A stretch of 64,000 bases of DNA from Amycolatopsis sp. FBCC-B4732 (GCF_023008405.1 NZ_CP095376.1:6738501-6802500); one strand, 5' to 3'; positions 23,936 to 32,777 are shown, counted from the stretch's first letter. Numbers and translations: made by a program. Notes: generated by a model not told the origin, from the letters alone.

Positions 23936-23968
23936 GGCCCGGCTCCCGCCCCGAGGCGGAGCCGGGCC
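23936..23968. terminator. Terminator hairpin between convergent genes
   Basis: GGCCCGGCTCCCGCC (23936-23950), loop CCGA and GGCGGAGCCGGGCC (23955-23968) pair with a single bulged C. It fills the 51-base gap and can serve both strands. Confidence 0.65.
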
Positions 23969-23978
23969 GGCCCGGCGG

Positions 23979-24365
23979 TCAGTCCCGCTGCTCGTCGAGC
24001 ACGCCGACCTGGTCCGGGTCCTCCGGCGCGGGCATGTGCCGGATGCTTTCGCTGCCCTTGTGGTCGTGCGCGCGCTCGTACCGGGAATCCAGTACCCGCC
24101 CCAATTTGTGCGCCGCACCGGCGTAGGCATCGTCCACAGTGGCCGCGTGGTGGGTGACCGCGATCGGCTGCTTGCCGCCGGGGCGCGCCTCGATCACGCA
24201 CTTCTTGTCTTCCGGTTTGCCGCCGCCGTCTTCGCTCAGGTGCACCTCCACCCGGGTCAACCACCCGCCGAACCGGGAGAGGTTGTTCTCCAGGTCGGTG
24301 CTGACGAAGCCGGCCAGCCGCTCGCCGCCGTGGATGTTGTGGTCGGTGTTGACCTGGATCTGCAC
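23979..24365 (-). CDS. HPF/RaiA-like ribosome-associated protein
   Basis: A 128-residue protein of the sigma-54-modulation/S30EA (HPF/RaiA) family: MQIQVNTDHNIHGGERL, then SRFGGWLTRVEVHLSEDGGGKPEDKKCVIEARPGG and AHKLGRVLDSRYERA. It gives the beta-alpha-beta-beta-beta-alpha order. I chose the GTG at 24365 because GGAGG sits 6 bases upstream. It lacks the C-terminal dimerisation domain of long HPF, with only an acidic tail instead. It probably binds 30S subunits during stress or stationary phase. Confidence 0.8.
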   Translation of the reverse strand: MQIQVNTDHNIHGGERLAGFVSTDLENNLSRFGGWLTRVEVHLSEDGGGKPEDKKCVIEARPGGKQPIAVTHHAATVDDAYAGAAHKLGRVLDSRYERAHDHKGSESIRHMPAPEDPDQVGVLDEQRD

Positions 24366-24531
24366 GAGCACCCTCCAAAGCGGGACAGCGATGATTACGG
24401 TCAGTACCACGGGAGCGAACGCCTCAAACCGTCTTCGCCGAACGCCCCACGCGAAGCGCCGTCACCGAATAGGATCGGCGCGGCCCAGCCCGGACGTCCC
24501 GACCTCCGGCGGCGAACGGTGGAGGACAGGC

Positions 24532-24948
24532 ATGTCGCAGTTTTCGTTGACGATCATCGAAATCATCCCCCGGGTGCTGCTGCTGGTCGTGGGCCTGCTC
24601 GGCTTGGTCTTCTCGGTCAAGGGCCGCGCCAAGGGGGTGTCCGGCCTGATGGTGGCCGCCTTCGCCGTCATGCTCGCCACGACGGTGGCGGGCATCGCGT
24701 GGCAGTTCGTGGCGTTGGACGCGGCGACCTGGAGCCGGTCCGAGCACCTCTCCGTCGCCGACATCCAGCTGATCTTCCTGGTGGTGGGCATCGTGTTCGA
24801 CGTGGCCGCGGCGCTCTCCTGGCTCCTGGTCGCGATCGCGGTCGTCAAGGGCGGCCGCCCGGCCGCCTTCGCGCAGCCGTACCCGGGTCCGGCCGGCTAC
24901 CCGGTGGCGCAGCCGGGCTACCCGCACCCCCAGCAGCCGCCGAACTAG
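24532..24948 (+). CDS. Small multi-pass membrane protein with Pro/Tyr-rich tail
   Basis: A 138-residue protein with three hydrophobic segments (about 10-28, 38-62 and 78-105) and a cytosolic tail of PYPGP and GYPHPQQPP type. This is a common layout for actinomycete membrane proteins of unknown role. GGAGGACAGG precedes the ATG. The next gene begins 9 bases after its stop, so the two form an operon. Confidence 0.65.
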   Translation: MSQFSLTIIEIIPRVLLLVVGLLGLVFSVKGRAKGVSGLMVAAFAVMLATTVAGIAWQFVALDAATWSRSEHLSVADIQLIFLVVGIVFDVAAALSWLLVAIAVVKGGRPAAFAQPYPGPAGYPVAQPGYPHPQQPPN

Positions 24949-24956
24949 GCGTCCCG

Positions 24957-25652
24957 GTGCCCGGCCTCGTCGAACTGGCCTACACGACCGGCGGCGGCGT
25001 CGTCGGTGCGGCGCTGACCAACTACTTCGCCAAGGTCCAGGACCGGCGCGGGCTGCGCGCCGAGGTCCACCGGCAGCTGGCGGCGGTCCGCGAGCTCAGC
25101 GGCGGCATCCGCGGCGTGGCGATCGGCGCGGCTCCCCCGGCGCCGGGGGACGCCCGTCAGGCATCCATCGCCGCCGAGCTGGGTATCGCCGCGCTCCTCG
25201 AGGACGGCACGGACGCCCGGAACGCACTGCGCGCGGCCCTCGCGGACCTGCTGACCGCCGCCCTCGTCGCGGGCGTACCCCGCCGGGTGGCGGACTTCGC
25301 CGGCGGCGCGCACGAACGCCTCTTCGAAAGCGAGCTGGCGCGGACGATCGACCGCCGGGCCGGCAGCGTGCTCGGCGCCGAGGCGGACCGGCTGGTCAGG
25401 ACGGCGCAGGAGTACCAGACGGCGGCCGCGGCCCTGCTGCTGGCGGTGCTCTGGCGCCCGTGGCGGACCCGGCCGCGGTTGCGCCGCCGCATCGCTGCGC
25501 TGCGCGCCGAGGTGGGATCGCTGCACCTGCTGCAACGGCAGGCGATCGCGGTGCTCACGCGGCCGGAACACGCGGCCACGCTGTACGCGCGGCTGGACCC
25601 CGACGGGCGACGCTGGGAGACGTGGGGGCTCGAGCCGCCTTCGCACGCTTGA
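24957..25652 (+). CDS. Hypothetical helical protein
   Basis: A 231-residue protein of unknown family with a GTG start. An N-terminal GGGVVGAALTNYFAKV segment could be a short membrane anchor. The rest is mostly alpha-helical (AEVHRQLAAVRELSGGIRGVA; AEADRLVRTAQEYQTAAAALLLAVLWRPW), with a basic patch RTRPRLRRRI. It follows the membrane protein at 24532 by 8 bases. Its last codons run into CTTGAACCGCAGCCGGAAC, which resembles the outermost copy of the adjacent array. Confidence 0.55.
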   Translation: MPGLVELAYTTGGGVVGAALTNYFAKVQDRRGLRAEVHRQLAAVRELSGGIRGVAIGAAPPAPGDARQASIAAELGIAALLEDGTDARNALRAALADLLTAALVAGVPRRVADFAGGAHERLFESELARTIDRRAGSVLGAEADRLVRTAQEYQTAAAALLLAVLWRPWRTRPRLRRRIAALRAEVGSLHLLQRQAIAVLTRPEHAATLYARLDPDGRRWETWGLEPPSHA

Positions 25653-26389
25653 ACCGCAGCCGGAACAGGGCGCCACCCGCTACGAGCGGCCCGGCCCCGA
25701 CCGACGCTGAGCCTCGAGCGCCTTCACCCGCCTGCCGGAACACCTGCGGGCTCCGGCCCACCACCCGCTCGACCGCAGCCGGCACACCACCACCCGAGGT
25801 CAGCCACCGCCCGAAACTCGCCCGAACACGTGCGGCCTCCACCCCACCGGCCGCTCGACCGCAGCCGGCACACCACCACCCGAGGTCAGCCACCGCCCGA
25901 AACTCGCCCGAACACGTGCGGCCTCCACCCCACCGGCCGCTCGACCGCAGCCGGCACACCACCACCCGAGGTCGCCCGCCGCCCGAAACTCGCCTGAACA
26001 CGTGCGGCCTCCGGCCCACCACCCGCTCGACCGCAGCCGGCACACCACCACCCGAGGTCGCCCGCCGCCCGAAACTCGCCTGAACACGTGCGGCCTCCGG
26101 CCCACCACCCGCTCGACCGCAGCCGGCACACCACCATCCGAGGTCGCCCGCCGCCGCCCGAAAACTCGCCCGGAACACCTACGGGCCCCACCCCACCGGC
26201 CGCAGCCGGCACACCACCACCCGAAGTCACCCACCGCCGTCCGAAAGCTCACCCCGAACACCTACGGACCACACCCCACCGGCCGCAGCCGGCACGCCGC
26301 CACCCGAAGTCAGCCGCTGCCCGAACGCCCGTCCCCGAACGCCTGCGGACTCCACCGCCTGACCGCAGCCGGCACGCCACCACCCGAAA
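25653..26389. repeat. Tandem array of eight degenerate copies of the GlxA-regulator gene 3' end
   Basis: The block GCAGCCGGCAC recurs at 25775, 25861, 25947, 26033, 26119, 26202, 26285 and 26365, giving periods of 86, 86, 86, 86, 83, 83 and 80. On the minus strand each unit reads like CGGGTGGTGGGC..GAGCCCGCAGG.GTTCCGG. That parallels the coding end of the adjacent gene, where FGSPTAFRERFKRVVGRSPQAYRASF is encoded. Units of 86 bases change frame at each step and hold stops, so the array is not coding. No gene lies here. Confidence 0.75.
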
Positions 26390-27343
26390 TCACCCGCCCG
26401 CCCCCGCCGCCCGGAAACTCGCCCGGTACGCCTGCGGGCTCCTCCCCACCACCCGCTTGAACCGCTCCCGGAACGCCGTCGGCGACCCGAACCCCACTTG
26501 CCCCGCGATCCGGTCCACCGGCTCGCCCGTCGCCTCCAGCAGGTGCTGTGCCCGCCGCACCCGGGCGCGCAGCAGCCACTGCAGCGGGGTCGTGCCCGTC
26601 TGCTCGCGGAACCGGCGGTTGAGCGTGCGCGTGCTCATCCCCGCGTGCCCCGCGATGCCCGGCAGCGTCAGCTCCGCCGCGCAGTTCTCCTCCAGCCACG
26701 CCAGCAGCGGCTCCAGCTCGGACCCGCGCGGGGCCGGCGGGGTGTCGTGGACGATGAACTGGGCCTGCCCGCCCTCCCGTTCCAGCGGCATCACCGACAT
26801 CCGGGCCGCGGCGGCCGCCACCGCCGAACCGTGGTCGCGGCGGACCAGGTGGAGGCACAGGTCGAGGCCCGCCGCCGCGCCCGCCGAGCTCAGGATCCGG
26901 CCGTTGTCCACGTACAGCACGTCCGGGTCGACCTCGACCGCCGGGTGCAGGCGGGCCAGCTCGGGGGCCGCCGCCCAGTGGGTCGTCGCGCGCAGGCCGT
27001 CCAGCAGGCCCGTCTCCGCCAGGATGAACGCGCCCGAGCAGATCGACGCGATCCGCGCGCCCCGCTCGGCCGCCGCGCGCAGCGCCGTCACCACCGGGGC
27101 CGGGACCGGCGGGTTCGCCGAGCGGCCCGGGACGATGACCGTGTCCGCGGTCGCCAGCCCGGTCAGGTCCCACGGCGGCCGCAGCGTGAACGCGCCCGCG
27201 TCCACCTCCGGTGCCGGGGCGCAGATCCGGACCTCGTAGGCGGGCGAGCCGTCGAGGAGCCGGGTTCGCGAGAAGGTCTCGATGGGGGTCGCCAGGTCGA
27301 ACGGGACGACCTGGTCCAGCGCGAGGACCGCCACGATGTGCAT
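26390..27343 (-). CDS. GlxA-family AraC-type transcriptional regulator
   Basis: A 317-residue regulator. Residues about 4-170 form a DJ-1/PfpI-like (class I amidotransferase fold) domain with IASICSGAFILAETGLLDGLRATTHW. Residues about 215-312 carry a double helix-turn-helix: LPGIAGHAGMSTRTLNRRFREQTGTTPLQWLLRARVRRAQHLLE and DRIAGQVGFGSPTAFRERFKRVVGRSPQAYRASF. I chose the ATG at 27343, which TATCGT precedes by 7 bases (leaderless); an in-frame GTG at 27352 is the alternative. The 3' end adjoins and seems to be the parent of the tandem array. Confidence 0.9.
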   Translation of the reverse strand: MHIVAVLALDQVVPFDLATPIETFSRTRLLDGSPAYEVRICAPAPEVDAGAFTLRPPWDLTGLATADTVIVPGRSANPPVPAPVVTALRAAAERGARIASICSGAFILAETGLLDGLRATTHWAAAPELARLHPAVEVDPDVLYVDNGRILSSAGAAAGLDLCLHLVRRDHGSAVAAAAARMSVMPLEREGGQAQFIVHDTPPAPRGSELEPLLAWLEENCAAELTLPGIAGHAGMSTRTLNRRFREQTGTTPLQWLLRARVRRAQHLLEATGEPVDRIAGQVGFGSPTAFRERFKRVVGRSPQAYRASFRAAGAGG

Positions 27344-27350
27344 GGTCCCC

Positions 27351-27356
27351 ACGATA
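27351..27356 (-). promoter_or_regulatory. -10 box TATCGT, leaderless promoter of the GlxA-type regulator
   Basis: TATCGT (minus strand 27356-27351) ends 7 bases before the ATG at 27343. Confidence 0.4.
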
Positions 27357-27365
27357 GATCGTCCA

Positions 27366-27932
27366 CTAAGGACGGAGACTGCACAGCATCAGGTTCGCGA
27401 AGTGCTCGCCGACCTGCTCCCCCGACAGCTCGCCGTCGGCGTGGTACCACATGCCGAGCCGGTGGATGGCGCCGAAGTGGTAGTTGATCACCAGGTCGGC
27501 CGGGACGTCGGCGCGGAAGGTACCGGTCCGCTGCCCTTCGGCGACCAGGTCGCGCACGCGCTCGTGGTAGGTGCGCCGCTCGGCGCGCACCTGGACCTGC
27601 TTGGACTTCTCCAGCAGCGGGAACGACTGGAAGAACACGGTCGCCGCGTCCAGGTCGGCGATGCTCGTCACGACGACGTCGACGATGATCGCGTGCAGCC
27701 GCTCCGGCAGCGGCAGGTCCGACTCCGCGATCGTCACCATCCGCCGCGTCTGCATCCGCAGCATCGCCACGTAGATCTCGAAGAGCAGGTCGTCCTTGGA
27801 CTCGAAGTAGTGGTAGAGACCACCCTTGGTGACGCCGGCGGCTTCGACGATCTCGCGGACCGTCGTCGCCTCGAAGCCCTTCTCGGCGAACAGCCGGACC
27901 GCCGCCCGCACGACCTTCTCCCTGACCGTCAT
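27366..27932 (-). CDS. TetR-family transcriptional regulator
   Basis: A 188-residue regulator. The N-terminal helix-turn-helix is VRLFAEKGFEATTVREIVEAAGVTKGGLYHYFESKDDLLFEIY. The long helical C-domain contains HLGMW-type HRLGMWYH and resembles the KstR2-type ligand domain. It lies 60 bases after the binding-protein gene of the transporter operon on the same strand. A hairpin and its own probable leaderless promoter (TAGGGT) come before it. It is the natural candidate repressor of that operon; the ligand may be an acyl-CoA. This is inference. Confidence 0.88.
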   Translation of the reverse strand: MTVREKVVRAAVRLFAEKGFEATTVREIVEAAGVTKGGLYHYFESKDDLLFEIYVAMLRMQTRRMVTIAESDLPLPERLHAIIVDVVVTSIADLDAATVFFQSFPLLEKSKQVQVRAERRTYHERVRDLVAEGQRTGTFRADVPADLVINYHFGAIHRLGMWYHADGELSGEQVGEHFANLMLCSLRP

Positions 27933-27938
27933 GTCGCC

Positions 27939-27944
27939 ACCCTA
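27939..27944 (-). promoter_or_regulatory. -10 box TAGGGT, leaderless promoter of the tetR-type gene
   Basis: TAGGGT (minus strand 27944-27939) ends 6 bases before the ATG at 27932, implying transcription independent of the upstream operon. Confidence 0.4.
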
Positions 27945-27956
27945 TGTGAGCGGGGG

Positions 27957-27987
27957 GCCGGCCCGCGGCACCGCCGCGAACCGGCCC
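27957..27987 (-). terminator. Terminator hairpin after the binding-protein gene
   Basis: CGCGGC / GCCGCG (27964-27969 with 27973-27978) around a 3-base loop, extended by outer CCGG pairs, lies in the gap between the substrate-binding protein and TetR genes. Confidence 0.5.
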
Positions 27988-27992
27988 GTTCC

Positions 27993-29306
27993 TCACTTGC
28001 TCAGCAGGTTCACCTGCTCCGGGGTGGCGCGTTCACCGGTGTACGCCGTGATGGCCCCGGTACCCCGGTCGGTGACGGACGGTGGCTGGATGATCGCCGT
28101 CGTGGTGTCCGGGTTGATCTTGAAGACGTACGCGCCGGTGTACCCCGCGTGCGATTCCTTCGAGAACCCGAACGGGGTCAGGCCCGGGCCCTTGAGCGAC
28201 CCGGAGCTCATCGCGTCGACGAGCTTCTGCCGCGTCGGGTCCGGCCCGGCGGCCTTGAGCGCCTGCCCGAACGTGTAGGCCTGCACCATGCCGAACAGCA
28301 CGGTGTTCGTGAACGGCTCCTTCGGGATGTACTTGTCGTGGAGGCCCTTGAAGTAGGCGACCCACGGGTCCGACGTCTGGGCGACGTCCGGCAGGTAGCC
28401 GGTGCCGATCAGGCCGGCCAGCAGCTGCCCGCTGGAAACGCTGGCGCCGCCGCGCTTGGCGAAGTCCTGCAGCAGCCCGGACAGTGTCGCCGGGTCCGCG
28501 CCGATGCTGCTGACGACGAACTGCGGCTGGTAGCCGATCTTCGCCGCGGCCAGGATCGACAGCGCGGTGAACGCCGGGATGCAGGCGCAGACGACGACCT
28601 CGGCGCCGGCCGCCTTCAGCGCGGACAGCTGCGGCGTGACGTCGGTGTTCGCGCTGTCGTAGCCCTGCCGGACGACGGTCTGGTCCTTGACGAACTGGTC
28701 CAGCCCGGCCTGCGTGTCGCGGCCGACGTCGTCGTTCTGCGTGAAGTAGCCGACCTTCTTGCCCGCGAAGGTGTTCTTGATGTACTGGCCCTGGATCTTG
28801 CCCTCGCGCGTGTAGTCCACCTGGTACCCGAAGGTCATCGGCGCCTTCTGCGGGTTGTCCCAGGCGAGCGCGCCCGACGACACGAGCAGGTCCGGCACGC
28901 CCTCGGCGTTGAGGTAGTCGACGACCTTGGAGTGCGTCGGCGTGCCCAGCCCGCCGACGATCGCGAACACCTTGTCCTGCAGGACGAGCTTCTTCACCAC
29001 CTCGACGGTCTTCGTCGGGTTGTAGCCGTCGTCCTCGACCTTGTAGTCGATCTTCCGGCCGTTGATCCCGCCGCCGTCGTTGATCGCCTGGTAGACCGCG
29101 CGGGCGCCGACGGAGATCTTGCTGTACCCCGGCGCGGCCGGCCCGGTCAGCGGCTGGTGCGTGCCGATCACGACGCTGTCCTTGGTGACGCCGACGGCGG
29201 AGTCCGCGGCCTGCTGGCCGCCGCCGTCGCTCTCCCCCGCGCCGCCGCACGCGGTCAGCGCCAAGGCGAGGGCGAGGAAACCCGCGCCGTACCTAGTGGT
29301 TCTCAT
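27993..29306 (-). CDS. Branched-chain amino-acid-type ABC substrate-binding lipoprotein
   Basis: A 437-residue lipoprotein with lipobox LTACGG (Cys20). It is a type I periplasmic-binding fold of the LivJ/LivK family: VIGTHQPLTGPAA, YQAINDGGGINGRKIDYKVEDDGYNPTKTVE, FAIVGGLGTPTHSKVVDYLNAEGVPDLL. The start lies 14 bases inside the LivM-like gene, with AAGGAG in that overlap. It captures the ligand outside the membrane for the LivH/LivM channel. Hydrophobic amino acids, amides or aromatic compounds are all possible ligands. Confidence 0.9.
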   Translation of the reverse strand: MRTTRYGAGFLALALALTACGGAGESDGGGQQAADSAVGVTKDSVVIGTHQPLTGPAAPGYSKISVGARAVYQAINDGGGINGRKIDYKVEDDGYNPTKTVEVVKKLVLQDKVFAIVGGLGTPTHSKVVDYLNAEGVPDLLVSSGALAWDNPQKAPMTFGYQVDYTREGKIQGQYIKNTFAGKKVGYFTQNDDVGRDTQAGLDQFVKDQTVVRQGYDSANTDVTPQLSALKAAGAEVVVCACIPAFTALSILAAAKIGYQPQFVVSSIGADPATLSGLLQDFAKRGGASVSSGQLLAGLIGTGYLPDVAQTSDPWVAYFKGLHDKYIPKEPFTNTVLFGMVQAYTFGQALKAAGPDPTRQKLVDAMSSGSLKGPGLTPFGFSKESHAGYTGAYVFKINPDTTTAIIQPPSVTDRGTGAITAYTGERATPEQVNLLSK

Positions 29307-30369
29307 GGTTCTCCTTCTTTTCGGCGGGCTTGGGGAGGAGTGTGCGGAGCCGCTGGAAACCGCCCTGGATGCCGCGCGGGAAGGCGAGCACGACGACGAT
29401 GAGGATCACGCCGTACACCGCGAGCGGGAGGTTGTTGGCGACGTCGGTGTTCAGGTGCAGCACGTCGGCGAGGTCCTCGGACCAGGCCTGGAAGTACACG
29501 AGCGCGACCGCGCCCCACAGCGCGCCCCACAGCGACCCGAGCCCGCCCAGCACCACGGCCGCCAGCAGGCTCAGCGACAACGCGGGCGTGAACGACCCCG
29601 GCGCGGCGGTGCCGAGCAGGAACGCCTGCAGGCCACCGGCGAGCCCGCCGCACACCGCGCTGACCAGGAACGCGAGGATCTTGGTGCGCCCGACGGCGAT
29701 CCCGCTCAGCGACGCGGCGACCTCGTCGTCGCGGACCGCGCGGAAGTCGCGCCCGAGCCGGCCGCGGACGATGTTGACCACCAGCACCAGCGCGATGAGC
29801 ACGCTGAGCCAGACGATCCAGGTCTGCCAGCGCAGTTCCGGCACGAGACCGACCACACCGGACGGTCTGCTGTGGACGGTGAAGCTCAACCCGTTGCTGC
29901 CGCCCAGGAAGTCCGGGAACTTGCGGGTCAGCGCGGGCAGGCCGACGGCCAGCGCGAGCGTCGCGCCGGCGAGGTACGGCCCGCGCAACCGGGCCGCGGC
30001 GGCGCCGGCCAGCAGCCCGGCGAACCCCCCGGCCGCGCTGGCCAGCAGCAGGTCGGCCCACAGCGGGAACGACGGCACCTTGTTCACCAGTAGCGCCACC
30101 GTGTACGCGCCGATGAACATGAACGCGCCGTGCCCCAGCGAAACCTGGCCGGTGAGGCCGGTCAGCAACGTCAGCCCGGCCACCGCGATCAGGTAGTAGC
30201 CGATCGTCGCGATCCGCAGGTTGGTGAACTCGTCGGTCACCAGCGTCAGCACGACGACGACGGCGAAGGCCGCCAGCGCGAAGAGGACGTGGCGGACCAG
30301 CGGCGGCAGCGTGCGCTTCTTCCGCACGGCCGGCGCGGTGGTCCGGGGAAGACTGGTGCGCACGCTCAT
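29293..30369 (-). CDS. Branched-chain amino-acid-type ABC permease LivM
   Basis: A 358-residue permease with about nine helices and the LivM core: IATIGYYLIAVAGLTLLTGLTGQVSLGHGAFMFIGAY, YLAGATLALAVGLPALTRKFPDFLGGSNGL and GRDFRAVRDDEVAASLSGIAVGRTKILAFLVSA, the EAA-like ATPase-contact loop. The ATG overlaps the LivH stop (ATGA). It is a subunit of the transporter encoded between 27993 and 32777. Confidence 0.92.
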   Translation of the reverse strand: MSVRTSLPRTTAPAVRKKRTLPPLVRHVLFALAAFAVVVVLTLVTDEFTNLRIATIGYYLIAVAGLTLLTGLTGQVSLGHGAFMFIGAYTVALLVNKVPSFPLWADLLLASAAGGFAGLLAGAAAARLRGPYLAGATLALAVGLPALTRKFPDFLGGSNGLSFTVHSRPSGVVGLVPELRWQTWIVWLSVLIALVLVVNIVRGRLGRDFRAVRDDEVAASLSGIAVGRTKILAFLVSAVCGGLAGGLQAFLLGTAAPGSFTPALSLSLLAAVVLGGLGSLWGALWGAVALVYFQAWSEDLADVLHLNTDVANNLPLAVYGVILIVVVLAFPRGIQGGFQRLRTLLPKPAEKKENHENH

Positions 30370-31217
30370 ACCCGCCTCGCCTTCGCCCGGCCGAACAACC
30401 CGCTCGGGCGCACGGAAAGCACGATCACCAGGATCGCCAGCGCGGCGATGGTCACCATCTCCGGTCCCAGGTAGCCGGACACATAGGACAGTCCGACGCC
30501 GAGGACGAACCCGCCCGCGATGGTGCCCAGCGGATTGTCGAGACCGCCGAGCACCGCCGCGGTGAGCGCGTAGACGAAGACACCGTCCAGCACGTTCGGG
30601 AAGAGGAACGGTGGGGTGGCGAGCAATCCGGCCAGCGAGCCGACCGCCGCCGCCATGCCCCAGCCGACGGTGAGCATCAGCCCGACCCGCACGCCGAGGG
30701 TGCGGGCGACGTCCGGCGCGAAGGCGGCCGCCCGCATCCGCAACCCCAGCGGCGTGTACTTGAACACGACGAGCACGAGCGCGGCGATGGCGAGCACGAT
30801 CAGCACGACGAACAGGTCGTTGGCGGAGAACCGGCCGCGGAAGTCGAAGGCGTAGGGGAACGCCAGCGGCTCGTTGGACCAGATCATGCCCGCGATCGCT
30901 TGCAGCACCAGCAAAAGCCCGAGCGTGACGATGATCGAACTCAGCTCGGAGCGGTGCCGCAGCGGCCGGATCAGCAGCCGTTCGGTGGCGACGCCGAGCA
31001 CGGTCCCGGCGACGATCGCGACGGCGAAGCCGAGCCAATAGCTGCCCGTCGCCTTGGTCACCGAGTACGCGAGGTACGTCGAAATCAGGGCGAGGGCGGG
31101 TTGCGCGAAGTTCACCACCCGGGTGGCCCGGTAGATGATGACCAGTGCGAGCCCGAGCGCCGCGTACACCGCGCCGGCCGAGATCCCGCCGAGGGTCAGA
31201 TCGAAGAAGTCCTGCAT
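30366..31217 (-). CDS. Branched-chain amino-acid-type ABC permease LivH
   Basis: A 283-residue, eight-helix permease. Landmarks are GGISAGAVYAALGLALVIIYRATRVVNFAQPALALISTYLA near the N-terminus, the coupling loop YTPLGLRMRAAAFAPDVARTLGVRVGLML, and AAVLGGLDNPLGTIAGGFVLGV. It lies 38 bases downstream of the LivF-like gene and is coupled to LivM. Confidence 0.92.
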   Translation of the reverse strand: MQDFFDLTLGGISAGAVYAALGLALVIIYRATRVVNFAQPALALISTYLAYSVTKATGSYWLGFAVAIVAGTVLGVATERLLIRPLRHRSELSSIIVTLGLLLVLQAIAGMIWSNEPLAFPYAFDFRGRFSANDLFVVLIVLAIAALVLVVFKYTPLGLRMRAAAFAPDVARTLGVRVGLMLTVGWGMAAAVGSLAGLLATPPFLFPNVLDGVFVYALTAAVLGGLDNPLGTIAGGFVLGVGLSYVSGYLGPEMVTIAALAILVIVLSVRPSGLFGRAKARRV

Positions 31218-31255
31218 ACCGGACCGGTCACCTCCTGCTGGGTGGATCGGAAGCC

Positions 31256-31963
31256 TCAGAAACCGAGGTAGGCGTGGCGGAGGCCGTCGTCGGCCAGGAG
31301 TTCCGCCGCGGTGTCGACGGCCACGACCCGGCCGAGCGCGAGGACGTACCCGCGATCGGCGATGGACAGCGCGCTGTGCGCGTTCTGCTCGACGAGCACG
31401 ACGGTCAGCCCGGTCGAGGCCCGCAGGTCCCGCAGGATCCCCATGATCCGCGCGGTGATCAGCGGCGCGAGCCCCAGCGACGGCTCGTCCAGCAATAGGA
31501 GCCCGGGCCTGCTCATCAGCGCGCGGCCGATGGCGAGCATCTGCCGTTCGCCGCCGGACAGCGTCGACGCGAATTTCCCCGAACGTTCCCGCAGCGGCGG
31601 GAAGAGCTCGTAGACCTCGTCACGCGCGGCCGCGCGATCGGCGCGGTCCCGCCGCCACAGCGCACCCAGCCGGAGGTTCTCGTCGACGGTCAGCTCGGTG
31701 ATCACGCCGCCGCCTTCGGGCACGTGCGCGACCCCGCCGCGGGCGATCCGGTCCGGCGCCCGGCCGGTGAGTTCCTCGCCGTTCCAGGAGATCCGGCCGG
31801 CGCGGGCGGGCTGCAGGCCGCTGATCGTGCGCAGCAACGTGGTCTTGCCGGCGCCGTTCGCCCCGAGCACGGCGGTGATCCCGCCCCGCTCGACGGTGAG
31901 GCCGACGCCGTCGAGCGCGTCGACGGCGCCGTAGGCCACGGAAAGGCCGTCGATCTCAAGCAC
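31256..31963 (-). CDS. ABC transporter ATP-binding protein LivF
   Basis: A 235-residue ATPase with Walker A GANGAGKTT, signature LSGGERQ, Walker B LLLLDEPSLGLAP and switch region VLVEQNAHSAL, all diagnostic of LivF. The GTG start at 31963 follows GAGGAGG by 6 bases and overlaps the LivG-like stop by eight bases. It powers the branched-chain-type transporter together with LivG. Confidence 0.92.
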   Translation of the reverse strand: MLEIDGLSVAYGAVDALDGVGLTVERGGITAVLGANGAGKTTLLRTISGLQPARAGRISWNGEELTGRAPDRIARGGVAHVPEGGGVITELTVDENLRLGALWRRDRADRAAARDEVYELFPPLRERSGKFASTLSGGERQMLAIGRALMSRPGLLLLDEPSLGLAPLITARIMGILRDLRASTGLTVVLVEQNAHSALSIADRGYVLALGRVVAVDTAAELLADDGLRHAYLGF

Positions 31964-32777
31964 CGGGCGCCTCCTCGGCGGGGTCGCCGAGGTAGGCCTC
32001 GGCCACGCGGGGGTCGGCCTGGATCTCGGCCGGGGTGCCCGCCGCGATCACCTCGCCGAAGTTCAGCACCACGACGCGGTCGCAGACCTGCATGACCAGG
32101 TCCATGTGGTGTTCGACGAGCACGACGGCCATGTGCCGCCGCAGCGAAAGGATCAGTGTGGAGAGCTCGACGAGTTCGGCGGCCGAGAGCCCGCTCGCGG
32201 GTTCGTCGAGCAGGAGCAGGTCGGGTTCGGCGACGAGCGCCCTGGCGAGTGCGACGCGTTTTCGCACCCCGTAGGGCAGAACGCCGGGAAGCCGGTCGGC
32301 GAGGTCGGCGATGCCCAGTTCCCCGAGGGTCGCCCGCGCCCGCCCGGCGAGGTCGGCTTCGTCGCGCGCGGACCGCCCGGCCCCGACGAGCGCGGGGAGC
32401 ACCCCGGTGCGAGCGTGCCGGCCCGCGCCGGCCATCACGTTCTCCAGCACCGTCAGCCCCGGGAAGAGCCCGAGCCCCTGCAGGGTCCGCACGATCCCGA
32501 GGCCCGCCAGGTGTTCCGGGCGGTGCCGGACCAGCGGCTCCCCGCGCCACAGCACGCGCCCCGCCTGCGGCCGCACGAACCCGCAGACGACGTTGAAGAG
32601 CGTCGTCTTGCCCGCGCCGTTCGGCCCGATGACCCCGACGACGGTCCCGGCGTCGACGCTCAGCCGGACGTCGTGCAACGCGGTGAGCCCGCCGAAGCGC
32701 ACGGTGAGGCCGTCGACCACGAGGAGGTCCTCGCCGGGCAGCGCCTCGCCGGAACCCGCCTCGCCAAGAAGTGTCAT
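31956..32777 (-). CDS. ABC transporter ATP-binding protein LivG
   Basis: A 273-residue ATPase and first gene of the operon. It has Walker A GPNGAGKTT, NVVCGFVRPQAGRVLWRGEP, the LivG-type signature LPYGVRKRVALARAL (in place of LSGGQ), Walker B LLLLDEPASGLS and the EHHMDLVMQVCDRVVVLNFGEVIAAG tail. AGGAG precedes the ATG at 32777; longer readings upstream run into repetitive DNA. The TetR gene at the other end of the operon may control it. Confidence 0.9.
   Translation of the reverse strand: MTLLGEAGSGEALPGEDLLVVDGLTVRFGGLTALHDVRLSVDAGTVVGVIGPNGAGKTTLFNVVCGFVRPQAGRVLWRGEPLVRHRPEHLAGLGIVRTLQGLGLFPGLTVLENVMAGAGRHARTGVLPALVGAGRSARDEADLAGRARATLGELGIADLADRLPGVLPYGVRKRVALARALVAEPDLLLLDEPASGLSAAELVELSTLILSLRRHMAVVLVEHHMDLVMQVCDRVVVLNFGEVIAAGTPAEIQADPRVAEAYLGDPAEEAPGA

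Noticed and set aside
25653..26389. CRISPR-like array because of regular 80-86 base spacing
   Set aside because: The repeats are contiguous along the whole unit with no unique spacers, the periods vary, no cas genes are near, and the units match the end of the adjacent regulator gene.
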